Shown: in pieces, positions 1 through 6,266 of the stretch
Layout of the letters: each line of letters begins with the position of its first letter
Numbering within the stretch: the first letter of the stretch is position 1
Source: JAYUDN01 sp043769645
Lineage (GTDB): Bacteria > Patescibacteriota > Gracilibacteria > BD1-5 > UBA2023
DNA: 16,622 nucleotides
NCBI GenBank assembly: GCA_043769645.1
Contig: JAYVJC010000051.1
Coordinates: forward strand, 1-16,622
Direction of reading: 5' to 3'
Program-made: the position numbers and the translations under genes
The notes under the pieces: model-generated
Told to the model about the DNA's origin: nothing
What the model saw: the letters and a program-made list of their open reading frames with translations, nothing else
Databases searched by the model: none

Positions 1-122
1 AAAAATCCCACGTTAAAGAATTTACTTCTTTACTACTTGAAGAATGATTTGATTGACTGCTAATTGTTTTTCCAAAAACAACCGCATTACATACCAACAG
101 CCTCAAAAGCATAGTAGCATAG
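1..122 (+). CDS. 3' end of an unidentified gene (partial)
   Basis: The reading frame is open from the left edge (codons from position 3) to TAG at 120-122 and gives about 39 residues. It contains two in-frame UGA codons, which read as glycine in a plausible context (LLLEEG then FDGLLIVF). The other frames over this stretch look much less protein-like. I cannot identify the family from this tail. The next gene starts 47 bases downstream. It is probably the last gene of an operon lying mostly outside the window. Confidence 0.55.
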
Positions 123-169
123 AAAATATTGCTACTTGAAAGACCATAAACTTACTCACTTCTCAAAAT

Positions 170-304
170 ATGAATAAGTACACAAGAGCGATAATCGGAA
201 TTCCAAAGGAAATACTCACATCGAGAGTCTTTTGGATCTGGTTTTTTATTTGATTCTTTGCTACGGAAATCACCGTATTCATTTTTAGATTATTCTCTTC
301 ATAG
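170..304 (+). CDS. Small single-span membrane protein, unknown function
   Basis: A 44-residue ORF from ATG to TAG. Residues 1-19 are polar and basic (MNKYTRAIIG...). Residues 21-40 are very hydrophobic and aromatic (FWIWFFIG then FFATEITVFIF), consistent with one membrane helix. One in-frame UGA reads as glycine inside that helix. No family is recognised. It stands alone between the partial gene on its left and a 215-base non-coding leader on its right. Short hydrophobic phage proteins include holins and superinfection-exclusion factors, but nothing here points to either. Confidence 0.5.
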
Positions 305-519
305 TATTTTTTTACTCAGAAGATAGTTAGTCAAATACTGATTCATCCAATTACTGGATACACAAGATACAAAATAAAACTGCTCATAAAAAAAATAGAT
401 AGAAAATAAAATGCTTTCTTAGGGCTTTTAGATTCTACCTATTTTGTTGAAATTAAAAATCCCTCTTTCGAGGGAAATCAAATCAAAGTTTACCTAAAAA
501 CTTCACTTAAATCTTATTT
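305..519 (+). promoter_or_regulatory. Non-coding leader with two hairpins upstream of the early operon
   Basis: I find no convincing ORF in these 215 bases. A long inverted repeat pairs 393-404 with 433-444 over 12 positions with a single A/C mismatch. A compact GC hairpin follows at 460-475 (CCCTC, TTTC loop, GAGGG). There is also a 5-bp inverted repeat near 344-358 (ATCCA ... TGGAT). No clear -35/-10 pair can be assigned. The position directly ahead of the gene starting at 520 suggests a transcription start or operator region for the recombination operon. That role is inferred. Confidence 0.35.
460..475 (-). terminator. Possible minus-strand terminator hairpin
   Basis: CCCTC-TTTC-GAGGG with a flanking T:A pair. 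Read on the minus strand, the stem is followed by a run of five T (GAGGGATTTTTAATT), the form of an intrinsic terminator. On the + strand it is followed by A-rich sequence and would not terminate. No minus-strand gene reading into it was found, so it may instead be a protein-binding inverted repeat. Confidence 0.3.
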
Positions 520-666
520 ATGATTACGCAAAATGCAAGATTCAATTCCACTCTCGATAGACAATTCTTCTCAATCATTGATGAAGAAGAAAAAGTCTCT
601 CGTCCATACATCGCGAAAGGCTACTGCCAATCCTACGATGAAGACTATGACCGACACAATTCATAG
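520..666 (+). CDS. Small hypothetical protein, acidic
   Basis: A 48-residue ORF with no in-frame UGA, from ATG to TAG. The product is polar, with an acidic stretch (IIDEEEKVS) and an acidic/aromatic C-terminus (SYDEDYDRHNS). No signal peptide, membrane segment or known motif is visible. The upstream sequence (AATCTTATTT-ATG) has no Shine-Dalgarno sequence. Its last 29 bases overlap the next gene in another frame, typical of packed phage early genes. It is the first gene after the hairpin leader and probably opens the early transcript. Confidence 0.5.
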   Translation: MITQNARFNSTLDRQFFSIIDEEEKVSRPYIAKGYCQSYDEDYDRHNS

Positions 667-802
667 TTACTCTGAACTCTCCCCCTGACTCTTCCTATGG
701 AAGTCAGGAAGAACTCAAGAAGAGTTACTCACTGTTATTCGAGAGAATCTTCATTGATTCAATCCTATAATCTCTCATATCGTTCAATCCATAACAATAT
801 AA
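638..802 (+). CDS. Small hypothetical protein
   Basis: A 54-residue ORF from ATG to TAA with two in-frame UGA codons read as glycine (SPGLFLWKSGR and ENLHGFNP). The standard code would stop at residue 17. A second ATG three codons later is an alternative start. The middle (RTQEELLTVIRENL) should form an amphipathic helix. No family is recognised. It overlaps the upstream gene by 29 bases, and its stop lies 2 bases before the next ATG, so translation may be coupled. Confidence 0.55.
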
Positions 803-804
803 AT

Positions 805-1023
805 ATGACCTCTAAAACCTATTACCATCCGTTTTTATTCGCCTTCACAATAATTTCCGCAATAATCCTGTGATTACTTACTGCGAATACTCTAGAAGCG
901 AGTAAAGCTACGTTTTGTGAAAGACACTTTATTTGAAGTGAGTACAACCCTAAACTCGAACGTCAATGTCGAGCAACCTGGATAAAACTCACCAATGAAA
1001 TCAAACAATCCTTTAACCATTAA
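805..1023 (+). CDS. Small protein with N-terminal membrane anchor
   Basis: A 72-residue ORF from ATG to TAA with two in-frame UGA codons. Residues about 8-27 form a hydrophobic stretch (HPFLFAFTIISAIILGLL), a signal anchor or uncleaved signal peptide. The rest is soluble, with two cysteines (TFCERHF and RQCRATW) that could form a disulfide if the domain is outside the cell. This resembles small secreted phage proteins with an N-terminal anchor, but no specific family is recognised. It overlaps or abuts the next gene. Confidence 0.55.
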
Positions 1024-1027
1024 ACCT

Positions 1028-1183
1028 ATGGATCTCCTTACCGAAGTCGAACTCACATTCCCAGAGCTTGATAAGCTCACTTGCCTAAAAATCGGAAGAC
1101 TCATTATCCAAAAACAGAAAGAAGAACTCAATCATAATTTCGACACATTTAGAAATATTATTAGTACTTCATTTGTGTCCTAA
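1028..1183 (+). CDS. Small hypothetical helical protein
   Basis: ATG at 1028 lies four bases after the previous stop (TAAacctATG); the same arrangement recurs before the gene at 8627. This start gives 51 residues. An in-frame ATG at 995 would give 62 residues and overlap the upstream gene by 29 bases; both are possible. There is no UGA in frame. The product is rich in charged and aliphatic residues (CLKIGRLIIQKQKEELNHNF) and is probably helical. No known family. The final TAA shares its last base with the next gene's ATG (TAATG). Confidence 0.5.
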   Translation: MDLLTEVELTFPELDKLTCLKIGRLIIQKQKEELNHNFDTFRNIISTSFVS

Positions 1184-1269
1184 TGTTCCACCTCTCTTTC
1201 CTCCCAGTAATAGCGTTCCTTCTCGCTCTCTGGCTTGGTATCGAATGATACAAAGAAATCAAGAAGTAA
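1183..1269 (+). CDS. Tiny membrane protein (28 aa)
   Basis: ATG overlaps the upstream stop as TAATG, a classic translational-coupling arrangement. The product is MFHLSFLPVIAFLLALWLGI followed by EGYKEIKK, where the glycine is an in-frame UGA. It is a single hydrophobic helix with a short basic tail, like many tiny phage membrane proteins. The function is unknown. The coupling and the clean hydrophobic/basic layout support it being a real gene despite its length. The ERF gene begins 22 bases downstream. Confidence 0.5.
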
Positions 1270-1290
1270 TTTATTTATAACACCCCTAGT

Positions 1291-1884
1291 ATGATAACCT
1301 CAAAACTCCTACAAATCCAGAAGCAAGATATTGCTCTCAAGAAAGATGGGAGAAATCCTCACTTTAAGAGTAAATATCTCACTCTCGATTCCATCATCGA
1401 AGTATATTCTCCACTTCTATCAAATGAAGGGATAGTAATATACCACAACACAAAAGATAGTATACTCACTACCCATATCATAGACACCGAAGATAATTCT
1501 GAGATAATATCAGAATTTGCAATACTCAACACCGATCCTCAGAAACGAGGTGGAGAAATCACCTACGGAAAACGATACAATCTTGGTTCACTTTTGAACA
1601 TTATGACAGAGGAAGACGATGACGGAAATAGAGCAAGTGGAAATTCTTTCCAGCCTAGGTCTAAATTCACTTGAGGTACTATCAAAGCAACCTACGAGAA
1701 AGACGATGATTGACTTACTATCGAAGACTACGCAATGCGTATGGAAATAGAGGACAATATCGACTCTCTCAAGATAGACTTTGAAAAAGCTCTTGCTCTT
1801 TGTAACGAGTCTCAGATTGACTGGATAACAGGAGTCAAAGACAAAGCTAAAAAACGACTTTCTAACCCAATTCTCTATGTCTAA
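1291..1884 (+). CDS. ERF-family single-strand annealing protein (recombinase)
   Basis: A 197-residue protein read through two UGA codons (residues 128 and 141). The N-terminal 115 residues match the ERF pattern: a lysine-rich stretch then NPHFKSKYLTLDSII (residues 22-36), the 'pure sequence' strand region, and the hallmark GEITYGKRYNLGSLLNI with EEDDDGN (residues 88-113). ERF proteins anneal complementary single strands in phage homologous recombination. The C-terminal part is acidic and helical and more variable, as usual in the family. The downstream SSB-like gene overlaps by 8 bases, matching the frequent ERF-SSB pairing. With the standard code the protein would be cut to 127 residues, just past the conserved core. 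Confidence 0.88.
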
Positions 1885-2170
1885 TCAAGAAAAAATATAC
1901 TGCGGAAGTGGTAAGCTTATTGATACAAAGTATGGGAAAGTGATGACAGTCTCTTTTTCGCCGAAAGACCTTGAGACTCTTGCGAGTAACAAGAATCAGA
2001 AGTGATACGTGAATCTCAATATCTCGGAGCGTAAAGAACAATGAAAGTATGGGGAGACTCATACGGTAACTATAAACACTTGGCAACCTGAGAAAAAGGA
2101 GGAATCACTTATTCCTCGACAATCGTATAAACCGAAAGAAACTCTGACTATTCAGGACATACCATTCTAA
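1877..2170 (+). CDS. Single-stranded DNA-binding protein-like, with DIPF tail
   Basis: A 97-residue protein with two in-frame UGA codons. The body has alternating beta-strand patterns (GKLIDTKYGKVMTVSFS, then YVNLNISERKE and THTVTINTW) that suggest a short OB-fold. The last residues are TIQDIPF, matching the conserved acidic/aromatic C-terminal tip of bacterial and phage SSBs (D-I-P-F) that docks replication and repair partners. The linker before it is polar and charged, as in SSBs. The start overlaps the ERF gene by 8 bases. It likely coats single-stranded DNA for replication and recombination. The family call rests mainly on the tail, the size and the neighbour. Confidence 0.72.
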
Positions 2171-2192
2171 AATACCCCTAAATCGCCTCACT

Positions 2193-2513
2193 ATGATGTC
2201 TTTTGAAGAAATCCCGAACAACCTACGTAAAGAGTGAGAAAACCTCGCTATTAGGACGGCAGAGTATGAATTTCTAGATGAAATGAGAAAGGTAATCCTC
2301 GCAGATATCGCATCTGAGAAAACTTGAGTCTCCGAAGCTGAAAAGAATAGGCTCGCTCTTTCGGATGAAAGATACAAGAAGCACCTCGAAGCTCTCAGAG
2401 ACTCAAGACACGCGATGCTAAAGTCGAAAACAGAAATTGAAGCTCTCAATGCTAGATTTCAGTGGTATATGTCCACCAGGTCGACAGAAAGAGCTGAGAT
2501 GAATTTAAGATAG
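2193..2513 (+). CDS. Helical recombination-operon protein, unknown function
   Basis: A 106-residue protein from ATG (a second ATG is the next codon) to TAG, with two in-frame UGA codons. It is highly charged and almost entirely helical, with likely coiled-coil stretches (EKNRLALSDERYKKHLEAL and RHAMLKSKTEIEALNARF). It ends with a WYMSTRSTERAEMNLR type tail. Small helical proteins of this kind are common beside annealing proteins and SSBs in phage recombination operons, but no function is assigned. A terminator-like hairpin follows, so it probably closes the operon. Confidence 0.6.
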
Positions 2514-2529
2514 CTTTAACCTGCTCGCT

Positions 2530-2559
2530 CCCTCCGAGCGTCAAAAGAGGGCTTTTTTT
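2530..2559 (+). terminator. Probable intrinsic terminator after the recombination operon
   Basis: CCCTC (2530-2534) can pair with GAGGG (2547-2551), followed by CTTTTTTT. A competing hairpin, CGCTC (2526-2530) with GAGCG (2536-2540), overlaps it. The T-run lies at 2553-2559, directly before the folded RNA element. It comes 16 bases after the preceding stop codon. Confidence 0.5.
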
Positions 2560-2747
2560 ATGGAGAGAATCACGTCACTGACGTGGATTCGCTAGAACTA
2601 TTCATCTTCGGATGGATGGTAGAGTCATTGTGTATTGCTAAATCACGCTGTAGGAGCTATGAGCCTACCTCCAAGCAATGATTCTACTGTCCACCCAGAA
2701 ACGATAGTAAATGCACCCTCCCTTTGGGGATGTGGTTCTCTCCATAA
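2558..2747 (+). ncRNA. Candidate structured RNA, about 190 nt, family not recognised
   Basis: Bases 2558-2569 (TTATGGAGAGAA) and 2736-2747 (TTCTCTCCATAA) are perfect reverse complements, a 12-bp closing helix 166 bases apart. Inside are nested or adjacent helices. A hairpin has arms CACGTC/GACGTG (2571-2585). A 10-bp stem is capped by a UUCG tetraloop (2597-2606 with 2611-2620, two G-U pairs). A 12-bp helix (2619-2630 with 2676-2687, one G-U pair, sharing two bases with the tetraloop stem) encloses a GTAGG/CCTAC hairpin (2650-2668). A C/G-rich hairpin lies near 2714-2733. No known riboswitch, ribozyme or RNase P consensus was recognised. It begins right after a terminator T-run and ends 22 bases before an ATG, so it is either an independent RNA or a 5' leader controlling the next genes. 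Confidence 0.6.
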
Positions 2748-2769
2748 TCTATTATTAACAATAACACAT

Positions 2770-2898
2770 ATGAACATCAATAACGCTATCGAATACCTCG
2801 ATAATAACCACGGTACTCTCACGGACAAGTTTACGTTTACTGATAAGCATTACGGAAACAAACCAAAAAAATCCCCTCATTTCTGAAGGAATATTTAG
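2770..2898 (+). CDS. Small hypothetical protein downstream of the RNA element
   Basis: A 42-residue ORF from ATG to TAG with one in-frame UGA (HFGRNI). It is rich in Asn, Thr, Lys and His (NAIEYLDNNHGTLTD). The same frame is open upstream to an ATG at 2659 and a TTG at 2635, but that extension runs through the folded RNA, so I chose the ATG just after the closing helix. No family is recognised. It could be a short leader peptide regulated by the RNA or an ordinary small gene. Confidence 0.4.
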
Positions 2899-2947
2899 AC
2901 GTTAGAACCTAAATATAATCAGATTTTTACTTAAATCAATTTATTTT

Positions 2948-3487
2948 ATGGAAATAGAAATGTGGAAAGATATCCCAGGGTATGAATGAAAATACCAAGC
3001 AAGTACATTTTGAAACATTAAAAGCCTAAATTATAGGCGGATGAAAATTGAGAAAAAAATGTCTCTTAATGTATTAAAAACAAACTATATAGTAGTGTCT
3101 TTTTGAAGAGAAAAATGATGTACAAAAAGAGTGCATCGACTTGTTGCAGCTACATTCTTAGGAGAAGAAAATTGATTAGAAGTAAATCATAAAAATTGAA
3201 ATCCATCTGATAATAGGATTTGGAATTTAGAATACTGTACAAGGAGCGAGAATATACTTCATTCATTTCGGGAGTTATGAAGGAAATCACATTTTAAATG
3301 AAAATTTTGAAAAAAAAATTCCCTATCTTGTCCTATATTGCAATTTTCTAAGAATTGAGAATTTATAAAAAAGTGGGATTCTCTAATGGATGCTCAAAGA
3401 GAGCTATCTATAGCAAAACAAAGTATATCTCGCTGTTGTAAATGAAGATTAAAGTCTGCATGATGATACATATGGTGTTTTATTTAG
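2948..3487 (+). CDS. HNH homing endonuclease (NUMOD4-HNH-NUMOD1)
   Basis: A 179-residue protein with three recognisable parts. NUMOD4 covers residues about 5-28 (MWKDIPGYEGKYQASTFGN). The HNH nuclease core spans about 61-104, with RVHRLVAATF, the catalytic EVNHKNGNPSDNR and WNLEYCTRSENI. NUMOD1, a DNA-binding helix-turn-helix, covers about 129-178 (PILQFSKNGEF ... AGGYIWCF). Such free-standing enzymes nick or cut DNA and spread into phage genomes. Thirteen of its 15 glycines are UGA, including the conserved Gly of NUMOD4 and the Gly pair of the NUMOD1 end; under the standard code it would stop at codon 14. It lies just downstream of the folded RNA and before the replication initiator. I see no sign that it sits in an intron. 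Confidence 0.9.
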
Positions 3488-3517
3488 TTTATATCTTGTC
3501 AAACTTATTATAAAAAT

Positions 3518-4318
3518 ATGGGAATCAATACTTGATCCTTTCTTACTTCCCGAACAATATTTGATTCTGAAATATGGTGAAAACCTGCTGAATGGTTGAA
3601 AATATGGATATATATTATCTGAAATGTTAACTATCAAGATTCTAGGTTATTTCCTCGATGATCGAACTTCTTTCAGTACAGTGACGTAGCCAGAGAATGT
3701 AATTGTTCATATCGTACTGTTGAGAACTGTTTAAAGTACCTAAAGGTAGTAGAACAGATTTGAATAAAAAAAACAGCTCGCGGTGTAGTCATAGACGTAA
3801 AAAACTATGATTTATATCAGTCAATTTCTTCATATACTAGTAGAACAACTGTGGAAACAACTGTGGAAACAGATGTGGAAACAGGTGTGAGAACTATAAA
3901 TAAAGAAACAAATAAAACAAAAGAAACAAATAAAGAAACAATAGATACTATCGTATCTTCGCAAGCGATGGTTGAAATGGAAATTATCGAAAAGATAGAA
4001 CCTATCGAACGAGGTAATCCAGAAATAAATCAAATGCAAGGATTCTTACGCCAGGCCGTCTGAGTAACCCAATTCAAAGACTCGAAAGAGCGATGGTACG
4101 TTGCCCACTGCTTAAACTTGATGAAAAAAATATGAGAGGAAGAGTTCAAAACACGTTTAAAATCTATCCTATCCGACCCCTTCAAAGCCAAGAACAGCAA
4201 TAAGCTCGCGTATCTCTACTGAGAACTCAAGGCTTATATACACTCTCCGATTATCCAAACACAGTCTACAACGCCAAACTATGGCGGTTTATATCGTAAA
4301 CCCTGATTCGATGACTAA
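3518..4318 (+). CDS. Phage replication initiator-like protein (winged-helix, DnaD/O-type)
   Basis: A 266-residue protein read through nine UGA codons. Residues 12-50 resemble the start of phage replication proteins (WLKIWIYIIGNVNYQDSRLF). Residues 54-95 form a winged helix-turn-helix (YSDVARECNCSYRTVENCLKY then IKKTARGVVI), the DNA-binding domain. Residues 109-145 form a repetitive Thr/Glu/Lys/Asn linker. Residues 175-245 form a helical C-terminal domain (RWYVAHCLNLMKKIGEEEF ... LAYLYGELKAYI) like DnaD-type primosome adaptors. The gene contains tandem 12-bp repeats and an A-rich tract in the linker, as the lambda O gene carries its own origin. It overlaps the next gene by 38 bases. It probably binds its own coding sequence to start replication and recruits host helicase. 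Confidence 0.68.
3848..3895 (+). repeat. Four tandem 12-bp iterons, candidate replication origin
   Basis: Units at 3848-3859 and 3860-3871 are identical (ACTGTGGAAACA). 3872-3883 is GATGTGGAAACA. 3884-3895 is a diverged GGTGTGAGAACT. They lie inside the initiator gene, in the linker (TVET TVET DVET GVRT). About 50 bases of A-rich DNA with repeated GAAACAAATAAA follow, a plausible unwinding element. The arrangement parallels the lambda origin inside gene O. Origin function is inferred. Confidence 0.55.
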
Positions 4319-4709
4319 TGAAATTACAACCATAGTAAAAAAATACTATGCCTGTCTGAAAGATGGCAGAAACATCCCACTCGACGAGCTCGATAAAAAA
4401 ATTATCGAAGATCTCAAAGCCTCGAATAAATACTCGGCTTTTATTCAAATCTGATCCTGAAAAGATAAATTTAATGGTGAAGTCTCAATGGTTCAAGAAA
4501 TAACAGAAGTAAAATCAGCAAGTTCCTCGGGAATTGTATGGGTATGCGACTATGCCTCTCGTCACACTCTCCACGAAACCTGCAACTGCTTTCCGAAGTA
4601 TAGGATTCTCGGAATAGAGTTCACAACGAAAATGGCTGAACTCTACCCGAAAAAGTACACGTCTACGCTATCCCCTCAAGAAAAAGCTAATATCTTAGCT
4701 AGTATTTAG
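4281..4709 (+). CDS. Hypothetical protein with C-terminal Cys/His cluster
   Basis: A 142-residue protein from ATG to TAG that overlaps the initiator by 38 bases. Two UGA codons give FIQIGSGKDKF. The first 60 residues are helical (KKIIEDLKASNKYSAF). The second half holds a Cys/His-rich stretch (WVCDYASRHTLHETCNCF, residues about 90-107) that might bind a metal, followed by a short helical tail (KANILASI). No family is recognised. Its place just after the initiator suggests a role in replication, perhaps loading a helicase or binding DNA, but nothing in the sequence proves this. A strong terminator follows immediately. Confidence 0.65.
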
Positions 4710-4710
4710 C

Positions 4711-4734
4711 AACTCCCAACCCGGGAGTTTTTTT
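4711..4734 (+). terminator. Intrinsic terminator
   Basis: AACTCCC (4711-4717), a five-base loop, GGGAGTT (4723-4729), then a T-run to 4734. It starts one base after the preceding TAG and closes the replication operon. The stem is nearly the same as the terminator at 9806, suggesting a shared element. Confidence 0.85.
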
Positions 4735-4752
4735 AACCCTAATTTTTATCTT

Positions 4753-5085
4753 ATGCCAAAACTTCAAAAAATTAAAGACTTCTTTGTTGGAGACTTCTTT
4801 TGTCCTACTGAAAAATATTTCAAGAAGCCAGAAAGAGAAAGTAATGAGATCCTTATGGGAAGAGTCACTTACATCCTGGATAGATACCCAAAAGCACGAG
4901 ATGAGAAAAGCTTATTCTTTCAGCTTATGTCACAAGAGTTCTGAGGATTTACGCCAGTAGATGCTGAGACTCTGAGCCGAGAATGGAGGTATGTCCAGCG
5001 CAAGAATGAGAAACTCCGATGATTGAAGTTCTATGACCGTCAATGCCATTCAAAGAAGATAGCTCGGCTCTATGCCGAATCATAA
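4753..5085 (+). CDS. Conserved phage-type small HTH-like protein
   Basis: A 110-residue protein from ATG to TAA with two in-frame UGA codons. The second half follows a pattern I associate with a family of small phage proteins in Gram-positive phages: GRVTYILDRYPKARDEKSL (an 'Ndkll' helix), then a serine/threonine-rich turn and a helix like SREWRYVQRKNEKLRG. These are thought to bind DNA, but their role is not established. The first 30 residues (DFFVGDFFCPTEKYF) are unlike that family. It begins a new transcription unit, 19 bases past the terminator, and is followed by the lysozyme-like gene. Confidence 0.6.
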
Positions 5086-5115
5086 CAAATACAAATTTAC
5101 TCCTAATAAAACACC

Positions 5116-5961
5116 ATGAACAATGCAAAACTCTATTGAATTTTCGCAATCATTGCGATGGGTTGACTTGCAATACTCTACTATCCAACGGATGCAAGAG
5201 TTAGAGAAAGAATCCTTCGAGATTATTCTCAAGAGATTCAAACGCTCTCTTGAAATCTGACGAATGATCGAAGCACGAGAGAGAAGCTCTACCAAGAGTG
5301 GAAAAAGTCTGATGACACTCTCTCTGGATCGATCATTACTTCGAAGTCTCGGATCGAGAAGCTCCAACTTTGCCTCTCTGCGAAAAGCATAGATTGCGAA
5401 GAAGGAAAGAAAGAAGCCATGATATCACTTATACCAAGGGCTTATGCAGAATCTATCACTTGAACAGCAAGTGGGGCTATAGTCCCGCCTACCGAACAAC
5501 CGAGTATAGACGAACTATCGAAGCTCCAGGAGAAGGTGTGTGGTACTGTTCCAACATCTCCAATCTGTACTGGTAAAGTCGAGATACGAAGAATCGAGAA
5601 GATAGCCAATGACACTGGTGTTCCTATTCGATTCCTTATCGGTATCTCGTATGCCGAATCTCATATTGGCACGAATTTTGCGCCTCAGAAGTGTTCATAC
5701 ACGAACAACTGGGCATGACTGAAAGCCTACAAATACTCGGTGAATGAATGGGCGAAATGAACCAAAATGCCAAACTCTCAGTGATGCTGGCTCTATGAGT
5801 TCGATGATACCTACCAATTCTTCCAGTCTCTTGCGAACACCATCAAATCATACTCCAATGCAAACTGTTCAACTCCTGAATGTGTGAGCAAGAACTTTGT
5901 ATGAGGTGATGGAACGAAGAGAGATTGGTCGTATCGGGTAAGATTATTTTATAATCCATAA
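5116..5961 (+). CDS. Membrane-anchored lysozyme/transglycosylase-like endolysin
   Basis: A 281-residue protein read through eight UGA codons. Residues 6-23 form a hydrophobic N-terminal anchor (YGIFAIIAMGGLAILYY). Residues 27-90 are charged and likely coiled coil, and 115-135 a Thr/Pro linker. Residues about 155-281 resemble a lysozyme-like domain: the helix RFLIGISYAESHIGTNF carries a probable catalytic glutamate (E181) in the AES context of lytic transglycosylases, followed by NNWAGLKAY. Eight cysteines could form disulfides, fitting an extracytoplasmic domain. The likely job is cutting peptidoglycan during lysis or DNA entry. The membrane anchor rather than a cleaved signal suggests activity at the outer face of the membrane. 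GH73-like or SLT-like assignment is uncertain. Confidence 0.65.
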
Positions 5962-5965
5962 TCCC

Positions 5966-6253
5966 ATGCCAAACTATACCAACAACATATACAACCCGAA
6001 AGATATTTTCTGAGTCACATACCTCATCATCAAACCTCTGTGAATTTGTCGCAATACTCATTGTGCGCTTTCCGAGAAAGACTATGAAGCCCTCTGCGAT
6101 ACCTACTGAATCAATCCAATTTATCCACCCGATACTCTCGCATTCTCTCAAGAATTCAACAAGACTACACAGAAAGCTCCTCGAAAGAAGCAACCTGAGA
6201 CACTTGAAGAAAAAATACAGAGGAAGCGAAAGGAACTCGGTCATATTTCATAA
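5966..6253 (+). CDS. Hypothetical protein, cysteine-bearing N-terminal half
   Basis: A 95-residue protein from ATG to TAA, starting 4 bases after the endolysin stop. Three UGA codons read as glycine. The first half carries three cysteines (GICRNTHCALSEKDYEALC, residues 27-44), perhaps metal-binding. The C-terminal half is strongly basic and helical (KAPRKKQPETLEEKIQRKRKE), as in nucleic-acid-binding tails. No family is recognised. The spacing suggests an operon with the endolysin. Confidence 0.55.
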
Positions 6254-6266
6254 CATCTAAATTTTT

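Noticed and set aside
2643..2828. Minus-strand ORF and + strand extension through the folded RNA (from 2635 or 2659)
   Set aside because: The region is better explained by multiple long complementary helices; the peptides have no protein-like character and no clear start context.
2558..3487. HEARO/omega RNA with an IscB-type gene
   Set aside because: The neighbouring HNH protein is a NUMOD4/NUMOD1 homing enzyme without RuvC or an IscB layout, so the association is only superficial.
2514..3517. Group I intron carrying the HNH endonuclease
   Set aside because: The flanking genes are complete on both sides and I saw no group I core motifs, so there is no split gene to splice.
5080..5367. Minus-strand ORF of 95 aa opposite the endolysin
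   Set aside because: It overlaps a clear + strand gene and is Arg/Leu/Ser-rich, as expected for antisense translation.
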